Notes: generated by a model not told the origin, from the letters alone. DNA of 64,000 nucleotides from Clostridia bacterium (GCA_017407755.1 JAFQVY010000020.1:62001-126000); one strand, 5' to 3'; positions 1 to 8,818 are shown, counted from the first letter of the stretch. Program-made: numbers and translations.

Positions 1-834
1 GTAAACGCTATGTATGAAATGTACGGACTTGGCGACAATAGCTTTCTTGGTATTCTCAAGGGCTATTTCAGCTGGCTTTCTGCTCTTGCAAGATTTGATT
101 TGGGCACAAGCTTTGTATACGGCATCCCTGTTGCCGACGTTATTTTCGAGCACATGGGCGTTTCCTTTGCAATTGCTTTGATTGCCACAATTTTTGAGTT
201 TTTAATCGCAATACCTCTTGGTATTACTGCGGCAACTCACCAGTATAGCTTCCGTGACTATCTGGTAACTGTACTTGTTATGATAGGCATTTCTCTTCCA
301 AGCTTCTTCTTTGGACAGATGCTCAAGGATATTTTCGCCTTAAAGCTGGGGTGGTTCCCGGCGTCAGGCTTGGTTGATGCTACCGCATCTTATACAGGTC
401 TTTCACTTTTAGGCGACTATATAAGGCACATGTTCCTGCCTATTTTAACTATTGTAATCTTAAGCATTGGCCCTCGTATGCGAATGACAAGAACCAATAT
501 GCTTGAGGTTATGAATTCCGACTATATCCGTACTGCAAGAGCAAAGGGCCTTAAGGAAAGCGTTGTTATCAACAAGCACGCTTTCAGAAACACCCTCATT
601 CCTCTTGTTACATCTCTGGCAGGTCTTTTACCTTCGCTTTTCTCAGGTGCTATTATTACCGAGCAGGTTTTCGACCTTCCCGGTATCGGTAACATAGCAC
701 TTGACGCTATGAACCGCGGCGACATTCCCTTTATTATGGGCTACAATATGTTCCTTGCACTTTTAAGCGTAATCGGCGTGTTGCTTGCCGACCTTATGTA
801 CGGTATTGTTGACCCAAGAGTAAAGCTTGAGTAA
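1..834 (+). CDS. Oligopeptide-type ABC transporter permease, OppB/DppB family (5' partial)
   Basis: Inner-membrane permease of a peptide or nickel-type ABC importer. The frame is open to the left edge, and the usual first transmembrane segment and about 40-50 residues are missing, so the true start lies outside the window; 277 residues are visible. About five hydrophobic segments can be seen. The cytoplasmic EAA-type loop that docks on the ATPase is at IRTARAKGLKESVV, followed by FRNTLIP, as in OppB proteins. The stop overlaps the strong ribosome site (aaggaggt) of the next permease gene, so this is one operon with OppC-, OppD- and OppF-like genes. The substrate-binding lipoprotein is not in view and probably lies upstream. 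The exact substrate cannot be told from the permease. Confidence 0.93.
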   Translation, partial: VNAMYEMYGLGDNSFLGILKGYFSWLSALARFDLGTSFVYGIPVADVIFEHMGVSFAIALIATIFEFLIAIPLGITAATHQYSFRDYLVTVLVMIGISLPSFFFGQMLKDIFALKLGWFPASGLVDATASYTGLSLLGDYIRHMFLPILTIVILSIGPRMRMTRTNMLEVMNSDYIRTARAKGLKESVVINKHAFRNTLIPLVTSLAGLLPSLFSGAIITEQVFDLPGIGNIALDAMNRGDIPFIMGYNMFLALLSVIGVLLADLMYGIVDPRVKLE

Positions 835-845
835 GGAGGTACATT

Positions 846-1889
846 ATGAGCGAAAACATAAATAATGAAGCTTTGGACGAAGCTTTGCAAAACGAAGTAC
901 CTCACGACAAAACCGTAAGACTTATGTCGCCAACAAGAATGGTTGTCCGCAGATTTTTCCGTTCTAAATTAAGCGTTGTAGGTCTTGTAATGGTTATCGG
1001 CCTCTTTATATTTAGCTTTTTAGGCCCCGTTTTCTATACCCAGTGGGGGGAAATAGAGCTTGATGAAAGCGGCAAAACAGAATATTCTGTTTCAAGCACT
1101 ACTTATGAAGTAAACGGACAGGAGTACACAGTAAGACAAACTACAGAAAAGTATCTTAAAGATAATTTCTTAGCTCCTCCCAGTGCCGAGCATATCTTAG
1201 GCACAGATAACGAGGGTTATGATGTGTTTGTTCGTCTTATGTACGGCGGCAGAATTTCGCTTATTGTAAGCTTTATTGCTGTATTCCTCATTACAATCTT
1301 AGGTGTTATTTTAGGCGGTATCGCAGGCTATTTCGGCGGTGCAATCGATAACGCTATAATGCGACTTTGCGACGTGCTTATCTGCCTTCCCGGTATCCCG
1401 ATTTTGCTTATTATAAGCACAATCTTAGACGCCTCAGGAATAGACGCCAAATACCGCATTTACCTGCTTATGATTTATCTTACCTTTATCTCTTGGCCGG
1501 GCACAGCACGACTTGTCCGCGGTCAGATTTTATCCTTAAGAGAGCAGGAATATATGGTAGCGGCAGAAGCAATGGGTTTTTCAACTTCACGAAAAATCTT
1601 CAAGCACTTAGTACCCAACGTTATGCCTCAGCTTATTGTTCAGATGAGCTTAAGCCTTGGCAGTATGATTCTTTACGAAGCAACACTTTCGTACCTTAAC
1701 TTAGGTGTAAAAGCTCCTTATGCCGCTTGGGGTACTATGATAAACATTATTTCAACAAATCAGGATGTATTGCAGAATCACCTCAACGTATGGGTGCCTG
1801 CGGGTATCTGTATAGTTATTGCCGTATTGGGCTTTAACTTTATCGGTGACGGTCTCAGAGATGCACTTGACCCGAAAGCGAGGCGGTAA
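846..1889 (+). CDS. Oligopeptide-type ABC transporter permease, OppC/DppC family
   Basis: Second membrane subunit of the importer, 347 residues. A cytoplasmic N-terminus is followed by TM1 near residues 40-60, then a periplasm-facing segment that ends in the OppC hallmark LGTDNEGYDVFVRLMYGG. Four or five more membrane helices follow. The EAA loop reads YMVAAEAMGFSTSRKIFKHL, then PNVMP. The start is fixed by a strong AGGAGGT site six bases upstream. The loop between TM1 and LGTD is longer than in many OppC proteins and rich in Glu, Thr and Tyr. It sits between the OppB-like permease and the two ATPases. Confidence 0.95.
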   Translation: MSENINNEALDEALQNEVPHDKTVRLMSPTRMVVRRFFRSKLSVVGLVMVIGLFIFSFLGPVFYTQWGEIELDESGKTEYSVSSTTYEVNGQEYTVRQTTEKYLKDNFLAPPSAEHILGTDNEGYDVFVRLMYGGRISLIVSFIAVFLITILGVILGGIAGYFGGAIDNAIMRLCDVLICLPGIPILLIISTILDASGIDAKYRIYLLMIYLTFISWPGTARLVRGQILSLREQEYMVAAEAMGFSTSRKIFKHLVPNVMPQLIVQMSLSLGSMILYEATLSYLNLGVKAPYAAWGTMINIISTNQDVLQNHLNVWVPAGICIVIAVLGFNFIGDGLRDALDPKARR

Positions 1890-1892
1890 GTT

Positions 1893-3026
1893 ATGAGTAA
1901 TAATTATCTTTCAGGTAAAGAAATACGCGCCATCGCCAAGGAAAACAAAAAGGTGATGAAACGCCTTGAAGCTCAGAAGTACCGCAAGTGCGACGAGTCT
2001 GAGTATATTACAGAAATGAAAGAGAGCTCCAATATTCTTGAAATTGATGAGCTTCACACCTACTTCTTTACAGAGCAGGGTGTAGTAAAGGCTGTTAACG
2101 GCGTTTCTTTTGATGTTCCTCAGAATAAAACCGTTGGTGTTGTTGGTGAGTCCGGTTGCGGCAAAAGTGTAACAAGTATGTCGGTTATGAGGCTTCTGCA
2201 AGGCCCTACAGGTCAGATTTACAGTGGTGAAATCCGCTTTAAGTCTAAGGATAAAGACGGAACAGAAAAGGTTTTCGACATTGCAAAAATGCCTATGGCT
2301 GACATTCACAAAATCCGCGGCAATCAGATTGCAATGATTTTCCAAGAGCCTATGACCTCCTTAAACCCTGTGTTTACCATTGGTCAGCAGCTTGACGAGG
2401 TTACCTTTATCCACAATCCCGAAGCAAGCAAGGAAGATGCAAAGGCAAAGTCTATTGAAATGTTAAACCTTGTTGGCATTGCAATGCCCGAACGTGTTTA
2501 CAACGCTTTCCCGCATGAGCTTTCCGGCGGTATGCGCCAGCGTGTTATGATTTCTATGGCGCTGGCTTCTAATCCACGCCTGATTATTGCCGACGAACCC
2601 ACAACGGCTCTTGACGTTACCATTCAGGCTCAGATTCTTGATTTGCTTCGTGACCTTAAAACCAAAATCGACGGCTCTATTATGCTTATTACCCACGATT
2701 TGGGTATTATTGCAGAAATGGCTGATTACGTTATTGTTATGTATGCCGGCAGAGTTATTGAAAAGGGAACAGTAGACGAGATTTTCCACAATCCTTTGCA
2801 CCCTTATACAATAGGCCTTCAGAAGTCAAAGCCTACCCTTAACTCTGACAGCGAAACGTTGTTCAATATCCCCGGCAACGTTCCCAACCCCATAAATATG
2901 CCTGCATATTGTTATTTTAAGGAAAGATGTTCCAAGTGCACAAAAAAATGCTCAGGCGAGTATCCTGAAATGATTCAGGTAAGCCCCACACATTTTGTTG
3001 CCTGTCACTTGTACGATGAGGAGTAA
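1893..3026 (+). CDS. Oligopeptide-type ABC transporter ATP-binding protein, OppD/DppD family
   Basis: First ATPase of the importer, 377 residues. It has Walker A GESGCGKS, a Q-loop [12 protein letters not shown], signature [12 protein letters not shown], Walker [13 protein letters not shown] and the H-loop ITHDLG. An N-terminal extension of about 50 charged residues precedes the ABC domain; many OppD proteins lack it. The C-terminal oligopeptide domain contains a Cys-rich stretch ([15 protein letters not shown]), a position where some family members are reported to hold an iron-sulfur cluster. The start is three bases after the preceding stop. Its partner ATPase follows directly. Confidence 0.95.
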   Translation: MSNNYLSGKEIRAIAKENKKVMKRLEAQKYRKCDESEYITEMKESSNILEIDELHTYFFTEQGVVKAVNGVSFDVPQNKTVGVVGESGCGKSVTSMSVMRLLQGPTGQIYSGEIRFKSKDKDGTEKVFDIAKMPMADIHKIRGNQIAMIFQEPMTSLNPVFTIGQQLDEVTFIHNPEASKEDAKAKSIEMLNLVGIAMPERVYNAFPHELSGGMRQRVMISMALASNPRLIIADEPTTALDVTIQAQILDLLRDLKTKIDGSIMLITHDLGIIAEMADYVIVMYAGRVIEKGTVDEIFHNPLHPYTIGLQKSKPTLNSDSETLFNIPGNVPNPINMPAYCYFKERCSKCTKKCSGEYPEMIQVSPTHFVACHLYDEE

Positions 3027-3030
3027 TAAA

Positions 3031-4029
3031 ATGGCACTTGAAAAAAACTTAGAACAATTTGATACTGATGCTATTTTAGAGGTTCGCAATCTTAAAAAAA
3101 GCTTTCCTTTGAAAAAGACCCTTACAGGCAAGGTTACACAAGAGCTTGTAGCGGTTGATGACGTTTCTTTTACCCTTAAAAGAGGCGAAACTTTAGGCAT
3201 TGTAGGTGAGTCGGGTTGCGGTAAAACAACCTTAGGCAGAACGATTTTAAAGCTTCATAAATCAAACGGCGGTCAGATTATTTTTGACGGTAAGGATATA
3301 ACAAACCTTAAGTCAAAGGATATGCGAGAAATCCGCAAAAAAATGCAGATTATCTTTCAGGACCCTTACTCCTCACTGCCTCCAAGAAGCACCGTCGGCG
3401 GAATCCTTTCCGAGCCTGTTGAGGTTCATAACATTGTCCCCAAAAGTGAGATTAAGTCCTACGTTCTGGATTTAATGGAAAAATGCGGACTTAGGGATTA
3501 TTACTACGAAAGATACCCTCACGAGTTTTCAGGCGGACAAAGACAAAGAATCTGCATTGCCCGTGCGCTTTCTGTTAATCCTGAGCTTGTTATCTGCGAC
3601 GAGCCTGTAAGTGCTCTTGACGTTTCAATTCAGGCTCAGATTATAAATCTTCTTAAAAAACTTCAGCAGGAAATGAACCTTACTTATGTGTTTATTTCTC
3701 ACGATTTGTCAGTTGTTAAGTTTATCTCTGACAAAATCGGTGTTATGTATTTGGGGTCAATGGTAGAGTTCGGTACAAAAGAGGATATTTTCTCAAACCC
3801 CTTGCATCCTTATACACAGGCGCTTTTCTCGGCTATTCCTCAGCCTGACCCTGATGTTAAGATGAACCGCATTATCTTAAAGGGCGACATTCCCTCTCCT
3901 GCAAATCCCCCTAAGGGCTGTCGTTTCCATACAAGATGTCCTAAAGCTATGGATATCTGCAAGGAGGAAATTCCCGAATATAAAGACTACGGCAACGGCC
4001 ACTGTGCCGCCTGCCATTTGTTAGGTTAA
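3031..4029 (+). CDS. Oligopeptide-type ABC transporter ATP-binding protein, OppF/DppF family
   Basis: Second ATPase of the importer, 332 residues. It shows Walker A GESGCGKTTL, Q-loop IFQDPYSSLPPR, signature FSGGQRQRICIA, Walker B LVICDEPVSALD and H-loop ISHDLSVV. The C-terminal domain ends with FHTRCPKAMDICKEE, a conserved Cys-containing OppF tail. I chose the ATG at 3031 because a GAGGAG site lies directly before it. An upstream in-frame start at 2995 would overlap the previous gene and lacks such a site. It should form a heterodimer with the OppD-like protein. Confidence 0.95.
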   Translation: MALEKNLEQFDTDAILEVRNLKKSFPLKKTLTGKVTQELVAVDDVSFTLKRGETLGIVGESGCGKTTLGRTILKLHKSNGGQIIFDGKDITNLKSKDMREIRKKMQIIFQDPYSSLPPRSTVGGILSEPVEVHNIVPKSEIKSYVLDLMEKCGLRDYYYERYPHEFSGGQRQRICIARALSVNPELVICDEPVSALDVSIQAQIINLLKKLQQEMNLTYVFISHDLSVVKFISDKIGVMYLGSMVEFGTKEDIFSNPLHPYTQALFSAIPQPDPDVKMNRIILKGDIPSPANPPKGCRFHTRCPKAMDICKEEIPEYKDYGNGHCAACHLLG

Positions 4030-4032
4030 GCT

Positions 4033-4281
4033 ATGAGCAGTAAGAAACCTAAAAAAGAAAAAATTATTTATATTGACGACGGCAGAACTATTGCCGATAT
4101 GTCAAACCTGCCGCCAAGACGCCAGTGGCTTAAAAAGGGTACTACCTCAAGCTTTAAAGATATCTGGTGTACCTACTTTTCGGCGGTAAAAATGATGATA
4201 AAACCAATGCTTGTGGTGCTTGGGTTTATCGCGGCAGCCTGTTTGTTGGTGACTCTTCTTTACTTGCTGTCAAAAATATAA
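4033..4281 (+). CDS. Small single-pass membrane protein, last gene of the opp operon
   Basis: 82 residues of unknown function. The first 50 residues are polar and basic, with a KKPKKEKIIYIDDGRTIADM start. One hydrophobic helix follows (about 55-80, MLVVLGFIAAACLLVTLLYL). It begins three bases after the OppF-like stop and ends just before a terminator, so it belongs to the transporter transcript. The basic N-terminus and C-terminal helix suggest an inner-membrane protein with its N-terminus in the cytoplasm. I do not recognise a named family. Confidence 0.75.
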   Translation: MSSKKPKKEKIIYIDDGRTIADMSNLPPRRQWLKKGTTSSFKDIWCTYFSAVKMMIKPMLVVLGFIAAACLLVTLLYLLSKI

Positions 4282-4285
4282 AAAT

Positions 4286-4325
4286 GAAAGCAACCTTCAG
4301 TTTATGCCGAAGGTTGCTTTTGTTT
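4286..4325 (+). terminator. Rho-independent terminator of the opp operon
   Basis: An 11-bp stem (AAGCAACCTTC with GAAGGTTGCTT) around a 10-base loop, followed by TTTTGTTT. It ends the transcript of the importer genes. Confidence 0.9.
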
Positions 4326-4327
4326 AC

Positions 4328-4357
4328 TTTACAACAGAGGGTCAGATATGATAGAAT
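4328..4357 (+). promoter_or_regulatory. Probable sigma-A promoter of the ABC-F gene
   Basis: TTTACA, an 18-base spacer and TAGAAT preceded by TGA. It lies right after the terminator and about 30 bases before the ABC-F start. The match is moderate. Confidence 0.5.
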
Positions 4358-4386
4358 AACATCATAATTTCACTTTAGGAGTAGCT

Positions 4387-5943
4387 ATGAGTATTTTAAA
4401 TGTAGAGCACCTGACTCACGGCTTTGGCGACAGAGCAATTTTTGACGACGTATCCTTCCGTCTTTTAAAGGGCGAGCACATTGGTCTTATCGGAGCCAAC
4501 GGCGAGGGCAAGTCAACTTTTATGAATATTGTTACAGGCAAATTAATGCCCGATGAGGGCAAGGTTGAGTGGTCTAAAAATGTCCGTGTTGGCTATCTTG
4601 ACCAGCACACAGTGCTTTCTGCCGGTATGACAATAGAGGACGTTTTAAAGTCTGCTTTTTCATTCCTTTTTGATTTAGAAAAGCGTATGAACGAAATCTG
4701 CGACGCTTTAGGTGAAGCTTCTGAAGAAGAAATGACCGAAATGCTTGAGGAGCTTGGCACAATTCAAGACACACTCGACTCCCACGACTTTTACGTTATT
4801 GATGCAAAGGTTGAGGAGGTTGCCAGAGCACTTGGCCTTGCAGATATAGGCCTTTCCAGAGATGTTACAGACTTAAGCGGAGGTCAGCGTACAAAGGTGC
4901 TTTTGGCAAAGCTCCTTTTAGAGAAGCCCGACATTTTGCTTTTAGATGAGCCTACAAATTACCTTGATGAAGAGCATATCGCTTGGCTTAAAAGGTATCT
5001 TCTTGACTACGAAAATGCCTTTATCCTTATTTCTCACGACATTCCTTTTCTCAATGAGGTTATCAATATAATCTATCACATGGAAAACTGCGAGCTTAAC
5101 AGATATGTGGGCGACTATAACCACTTTCAAGAGGTTTATGCCGTCAAAAAAGCTCAGCTTGAAGCCGCCTATAAGCGTCAGCAACAGGAAATCAGTGAGC
5201 TTAAGGACTTTGTTGCAAGAAACAAAGCCCGTGTTTCTACACGAAATATGGCTATGTCTCGTCAGAAGCTTCTTGATAAAATGGACGTAATCGAGCTTTC
5301 GCAGGAAAAACCAAAGCCTGAGTTTAATTTTAAGGTGGGCAGAACTCCCTCTAAGCTTATTTTCGAAACCAAGGATTTGGTAATCGGCTACCACGAGCCT
5401 TTGTCAAAGCCTCTTAACTTTACAATGGAAAGGGGACAAAAGCTTGCTTTAGTTGGTGCCAATGGTATCGGAAAAACTACCCTCTTAAAGAGTATCTTAG
5501 GCTTAATCCCGTCTATTTCCGGTTCTGTTGAGCTTGGCGATAACCTCCTTGTGGGTTACTTTGAGCAGGAGTACACCGGAGATATGACTCAGACCTGTAT
5601 AGAAGAAATCTGGAAAGAGTTCCCCTCATTGATGCAGAATGAAGTCCGTGCCGCATTAGCCAAATGCGGTCTTACCACAAAGCACATTGAAAGTCAGGTG
5701 CGTGTCTTAAGCGGCGGCGAGCAGGCAAAGGTGAGGCTTTGCAAGCTAATTAACCAAGAAACCAATATTTTGCTTTTAGACGAGCCTACAAACCACCTTG
5801 ATGTAGACGCTAAGGACGAGCTTAAAAGAGCCTTGCAGGAATATAAGGGCAGTATCTTGCTTATCTGTCACGAGCCTGAGTTTTACCTTGATGTTGTCGA
5901 TGAGGTAATCGACTGCACCAAATGGACAACTAAAATCTTCTAA
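4387..5943 (+). CDS. ABC-F family ATPase (YkpA/YbiT-like)
   Basis: A soluble duplicated ABC protein of 518 residues with no membrane segments, typical of ABC-F translation factors that act on the ribosome. The first ABC domain has Walker A GANGEGKSTF, signature LSGGQRTKVLLAKLL and Walker B ILLLDEPTNYLD. An arginine- and lysine-rich linker with a helical hairpin (about 235-300) follows. The second ABC domain has GANGIGKTTLL, LSGGEQAKVRL and ILLLDEPTNHLD. It closely matches the YkpA-type group rather than antibiotic-resistance ABC-F proteins, but function within ABC-F cannot be settled by sequence reading. The ATG follows a TTAGGAG site. Monocistronic between two terminators. Confidence 0.92.
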   Translation: MSILNVEHLTHGFGDRAIFDDVSFRLLKGEHIGLIGANGEGKSTFMNIVTGKLMPDEGKVEWSKNVRVGYLDQHTVLSAGMTIEDVLKSAFSFLFDLEKRMNEICDALGEASEEEMTEMLEELGTIQDTLDSHDFYVIDAKVEEVARALGLADIGLSRDVTDLSGGQRTKVLLAKLLLEKPDILLLDEPTNYLDEEHIAWLKRYLLDYENAFILISHDIPFLNEVINIIYHMENCELNRYVGDYNHFQEVYAVKKAQLEAAYKRQQQEISELKDFVARNKARVSTRNMAMSRQKLLDKMDVIELSQEKPKPEFNFKVGRTPSKLIFETKDLVIGYHEPLSKPLNFTMERGQKLALVGANGIGKTTLLKSILGLIPSISGSVELGDNLLVGYFEQEYTGDMTQTCIEEIWKEFPSLMQNEVRAALAKCGLTTKHIESQVRVLSGGEQAKVRLCKLINQETNILLLDEPTNHLDVDAKDELKRALQEYKGSILLICHEPEFYLDVVDEVIDCTKWTTKIF

Positions 5944-5947
5944 TTAA

Positions 5948-5977
5948 AAAGCCTCCGCTAAAAAGCGGAGGTTTTGT
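5948..5977. terminator. Bidirectional terminator between convergent genes
   Basis: Stem CCTCCGCT / AGCGGAGG with a four-base loop. T-rich tracts flank both sides, so it can end both the ABC-F gene (+) and the TSCPD gene (-). Confidence 0.85.
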
Positions 5978-6222
5978 TAGTTTTGAGCTTCTTTTAAAGC
6001 TTTTGCAAGCTGGTCAGGACAGGAGGTAGGTTTAAAGCCGCAACGAATGCCCTCAAGCCTTTCGATAGCTTCCTCAACCTTCATACCCTTCACAAGTGCG
6101 GCAACGCCCTGAGTGTTACCTGAGCAACCGCCTATAAATCTTACGTTTTTAATAGTGTCGTTTTCAAGCTCTAATTCAATATGGCTTGCGCAAACGCCTT
6201 TGGTTTTGTATTTGTATGTCAT
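5977..6222 (-). CDS. TSCPD domain protein (TIGR03905-type)
   Basis: 81 residues. The sequence shows the family pattern: GVCASHIELELEN near the N-terminus, VRFIGGCSGNTQGVAALVKG in the middle and the TSCPD motif at the C-terminus. This fold is also found at the end of B12-dependent ribonucleotide reductases. The biochemical role of the free-standing form is not established. Three conserved Cys residues (GVCAS, GGCSGN, TSCPD) are present and could bind metal or do redox work. The start is supported by a GAGGTG site. It lies downstream of tRNA-Gly, separated by a terminator. Confidence 0.88.
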   Translation of the reverse strand: MTYKYKTKGVCASHIELELENDTIKNVRFIGGCSGNTQGVAALVKGMKVEEAIERLEGIRCGFKPTSCPDQLAKALKEAQN

Positions 6223-6239
6223 AAAAGCACCTCGCTAAA

Positions 6240-6266
6240 ATAAAAAATGCCGACTCAAGGTCGGCA
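6240..6266 (-). terminator. Terminator of tRNA-Gly
   Basis: Read on the minus strand: stem TGCCGACC / GGTCGGCA-type pairing around TTGA, followed by TTTTTTATTTT directly after the tRNA. Confidence 0.85.
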
Positions 6267-6267
6267 A

Positions 6268-6343
6268 TGGAGCGGATGACGAGGCTCGAACTCGCTACCT
6301 CCACCTTGGCAAGGTGGCGCTCTACCAGATGAGCTACATCCGC
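6268..6343 (-). tRNA. tRNA-Gly (GCC)
   Basis: 76 bases with an encoded CCA. Acceptor stem GCGGATG / CATCCGC with discriminator T. Anticodon arm CCACC-TTGCCAA-GGTGG gives anticodon GCC. The TTCGAGC T-loop is intact. Confidence 0.97.
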
Positions 6344-6356
6344 ATCAACAGGCAAT

Positions 6357-6385
6357 ATAATAACACAAAAGTTTACAATAGTCAA
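6357..6385 (-). promoter_or_regulatory. Promoter of tRNA-Gly
   Basis: On the minus strand TTGACT, 17-base spacer, TATTAT, ending 13 bases before the mature tRNA. Confidence 0.85.
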
Positions 6386-6484
6386 GATGTTTTTTAAATT
6401 TTTTTATTTTTCCAAAAAACTATTTCCAGATGCATATATTTGTGCTAAAATAAAATCAGAATATTTTGGAAAGCGAAAATTATT

Positions 6485-7483
6485 ATGTCCTATAATCTAA
6501 ATTTAGGAGCGTGGGGCTCGGTTTTTGCAGTACCCGGTGCAGTTGTTGACAAGCACATAAAAATTGCAGGTGCCGCCCAGCTTAAGGTTTTACTTTATCT
6601 TTTAAAAAACAATAATACAAGCCTTACCGATGAAGAAATAGGAGAGGCTCTATCTATGCACACCGAGGACGTTAAAGACGCCCTGAGCTTTTGGGTTGAG
6701 CGTGAGCTTATTTCCATAAACGGCGATGATGTAACTCCCAAAGCCAACACAATGCTAACGGGTGAAAGCCTTTCGGTTGTAACTGTACAGGAAGAAACAA
6801 AAAAGGCAAAACGCCCCGTTTCCCGTGCGGTTCGTCCCGAACCCGGCTATGTAATCAAACGCTTAGGGTCAGATTCGGAGCTTTCAATGCTTATGGACGA
6901 GGCTCAGCGTATTTTAGGCAGAGTTATTTCAAACTCCGAAGCCGCCACCCTTGTTATGCTTCATGACACCGACGGACTTCCCGTTGACGTTATAATTATG
7001 CTTATGCAGTACTGCTCAGACAGCGGCAAGGGTACAATGCGCTATATTGAAAAAATCGGCATAGAATGGGGCAGTGAGGGAATAAACTCTGTTGCCCTTG
7101 CCGAGGAAAAAATCCGCAGGGTTTCTCAGAACTATTCCTATTTCAACAAAGTAGCCTCAACCTTCGGCTTGAAAAATGCAGGTTCACCTACTAAAAAGCA
7201 GCTTGCTTTTGCTGAGCAATGGGTAGAAACATGGAGCTTTTCTGACGATATGCTTCGTCTTGCTTATGAAAAATGTGTTGACATCAAGGGTCAGCTTAAT
7301 ATGGACTATATTAACGCCATTTTAAGCAAATGGTACAAGTCAGGATATAAAAATCCCGAAGAGGTTTCAGTTGATACCCCTCAGGCTAAACAAACCAAAA
7401 AGCCTAAAAAGGCTAAAAACTCTTTAGAGACCGAGGCGTCTTACGATATTGATGCCTACGAGAAAAAGAGTATTTTTGATTAA
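6485..7483 (+). CDS. DnaD domain primosome protein
   Basis: 332 residues. Residues about 1-100 look like the DnaD N-terminal winged-helix domain (LKVLLYLLKNNNTSLTDEEI). Residues about 135-290 form the DnaD/DnaB-2 helical domain, which contains a conserved FGLKN(A)GSPTKKQLAFAEQW stretch and a WYKSGYKNPEEV end. A basic linker and a short tail follow. DnaD-type proteins remodel DNA and help load the replicative helicase. The next gene, 12 bases on, encodes a DnaI/DnaC-like ATPase, so the two likely form a helicase-loading unit. The start has only a modest ribosome site (GGAAAG). Confidence 0.88.
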   Translation: MSYNLNLGAWGSVFAVPGAVVDKHIKIAGAAQLKVLLYLLKNNNTSLTDEEIGEALSMHTEDVKDALSFWVERELISINGDDVTPKANTMLTGESLSVVTVQEETKKAKRPVSRAVRPEPGYVIKRLGSDSELSMLMDEAQRILGRVISNSEAATLVMLHDTDGLPVDVIIMLMQYCSDSGKGTMRYIEKIGIEWGSEGINSVALAEEKIRRVSQNYSYFNKVASTFGLKNAGSPTKKQLAFAEQWVETWSFSDDMLRLAYEKCVDIKGQLNMDYINAILSKWYKSGYKNPEEVSVDTPQAKQTKKPKKAKNSLETEASYDIDAYEKKSIFD

Positions 7484-7495
7484 AGGGTGATAGTA

Positions 7496-8485
7496 GTGTC
7501 TTATAGCGACGCTGTTTATTCAAAAGCATATAATTTACTTGACAACAGGCGTAACCGTGCCGAAAATGAAGCACAGGCACGTAAGAATAAGATTTACGCC
7601 GATATCCCCAGAGTAAAGGAAATTGAAAACGAGCTTTCCTCATTCTCTGTAAAGGCGGCAAAAGCAGTTTTTGCAGGAGGCGAGGTTAAGACTCAGCTTG
7701 AAATTCTTGCAAATAAAAGTGCTGAGCTTAAAGCCGAGCTTGAAGCCTTGCTTTTAAATGCGGGGTATGATAAAAACGCCTTGGAGCCTTCTTATACCTG
7801 CGTTTTGTGCAGCGACAGGGGAGTTATAGAAAAGGACAATAAAACCATTACCTGCTCATGCTTTAAAGAGCTTTTAAGAGAATGTGCCTGCAGTGAAATT
7901 AACAGTCTTTCACCCCTAGAGCTTTCTACTTTTGAGGCTTTTGACCTTTCCTATTATCCCGATACAGATACTCCTGAGGGAGTAAATCCCAAAAAGAGAA
8001 TGGCTCAGATTTTAAACTACTGCAAAGCATACGCTCAAAGCTTTAATAAAACCAGCAAAAGCATTCTTATGCGCGGTGCCACAGGACTGGGCAAGACCCA
8101 TCTTTCACTGAGTATTGCCAATGAGCTTTTATTAAGAGGTTTTTCCGTGGCCTATGTATCAGCTCCTGATATACTTTTTCAGCTTGAGCGTGCACATTTT
8201 TCTTACGATTACGATAAAGAGCAGTCTCTCATATCGGCTCTGACTGACTGCGACCTTTTGATTATCGACGATTTAGGCACAGAGTTTTCTACAAATTATA
8301 CAACCACCCAGATTTATAATATTTTCAACAGCAGAATATTACGCTCAAAACCTGTTATAATAAACACAAATCTTACAATTAAAGAGCTTGAAGAGGCCTA
8401 TTCCCAGCGTTTTGTCAGTCGCATTATGGGTAATTGTGACAAGCTCGACTTTTACGGCAAAGACATCCGCCCAAGAAAGGCTTAA
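7496..8485 (+). CDS. DnaC/DnaI-like helicase loader ATPase
   Basis: About 329 residues starting at GTG 7496; the AAAGGG site eight bases upstream favours this over GTG 7487. The N-terminal part is helical with a zinc-binding-like Cys cluster (YTCVLCSDRG, then ITCSCFKE). The C-terminal AAA+ domain has Walker A GATGLGKTHLSL, Walker B LLIIDDLGTE, a TNYTTTQIYNIFNSR helix and a sensor-type INTNLTIKEL. This is the IstB/DnaC/DnaI layout. It is coupled to the DnaD-like gene upstream and probably loads the DnaB helicase. No transposase lies nearby, so an IS21 IstB role is unlikely. Confidence 0.9.
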   Translation: MSYSDAVYSKAYNLLDNRRNRAENEAQARKNKIYADIPRVKEIENELSSFSVKAAKAVFAGGEVKTQLEILANKSAELKAELEALLLNAGYDKNALEPSYTCVLCSDRGVIEKDNKTITCSCFKELLRECACSEINSLSPLELSTFEAFDLSYYPDTDTPEGVNPKKRMAQILNYCKAYAQSFNKTSKSILMRGATGLGKTHLSLSIANELLLRGFSVAYVSAPDILFQLERAHFSYDYDKEQSLISALTDCDLLIIDDLGTEFSTNYTTTQIYNIFNSRILRSKPVIINTNLTIKELEEAYSQRFVSRIMGNCDKLDFYGKDIRPRKA

Positions 8486-8514
8486 GAAAATTTGGAAAAT
8501 TTTTCAAAAACCCC

Positions 8515-8542
8515 TTGACTTTTTTACAAATTGGGGTATAAT
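8515..8542 (+). promoter_or_regulatory. Promoter of tRNA-Gln
   Basis: TTGACT, 16-base spacer, TATAAT, with the tRNA starting 15 bases later. Confidence 0.9.
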
Positions 8543-8557
8543 AAAGAGCGTTGTCAA

Positions 8558-8631
8558 TGCGGAATTGTGTAAGGGTAGCACAGCAGACTCTGACTCTGTT
8601 TGTCTGGGTTCGAATCCTAGTTCCGCAGCCA
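8558..8631 (+). tRNA. tRNA-Gln (CTG)
   Basis: 74 bases with encoded CCA. Acceptor stem TGCGGAA / TTCCGCA with discriminator G. Anticodon arm GCAGA-CTCTGAC-TCTGT gives anticodon CTG, decoding CAG. The T-loop TTCGAAT is intact. Confidence 0.95.
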
Positions 8632-8633
8632 AT

Positions 8634-8663
8634 CGGCTCCGAGTCAATCGGAGCCGTTTTTAT
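8634..8663 (+). terminator. Terminator after tRNA-Gln
   Basis: Perfect stem CGGCTCCG / CGGAGCCG around a seven-base loop, followed by TTTTTATTTTTT. Confidence 0.9.
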
Positions 8664-8681
8664 TTTTTATTATATAAGTTT

Positions 8682-8701
8682 CGGGGTGTAGCGCAGTTTG
8701 G
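8682..8701 (+). pseudogene. tRNA-Pro 5' fragment, copy 1 (interrupted)
   Basis: These 20 bases are identical to the acceptor and D-arm start of the intact tRNA-Pro at 8983. The copy is broken in the D-loop by a 113-base sequence (8702-8814). Beyond it the array sequence resumes, but no 3' half of a tRNA follows. Confidence 0.8.
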
Positions 8702-8814
8702 GGACGTTACCGAGCGCCGCCGGTGGCGGATGCAGCGAGGAAAAAGGAGTGGCAGCAACTTAGTCTGTGGCGAGCGAGCAAAGCTGGCGAAGACAGAGGC
8801 TTAGTTGCAACAGG
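8702..8814 (+). other. 113-base GC-rich structured insert in the tRNA-Pro copy
   Basis: This stretch is absent from copies 2 and 3 of the array. It is clearly richer in G and C than the surrounding AT-rich DNA. It can fold: CCGCC-GGT-GGCGG near its start, and a long hairpin pairing GCAACTTAGTCTGT with ACAGAGGCTTAGTTGC. No reading frame or terminal repeat of a known insertion sequence is visible. It could be a small palindromic repeat element or an RNA remnant. I cannot name it. Confidence 0.55.
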
Positions 8815-8818
8815 AAGT

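Noticed and set aside
1911-2801. Minus-strand open frames opposite the OppD gene
   Set aside because: No ribosome sites; they oppose a clear ABC ATPase.
7496-8485. IS21-type IstB transposition helper
   Set aside because: No IstA transposase or terminal repeats are present, and the gene is coupled to a DnaD-like gene.
8388-8804. Open frame of 138 codons across tRNA-Gln
   Set aside because: It runs through a tRNA, a terminator and the tRNA-Pro array and has no ribosome site.
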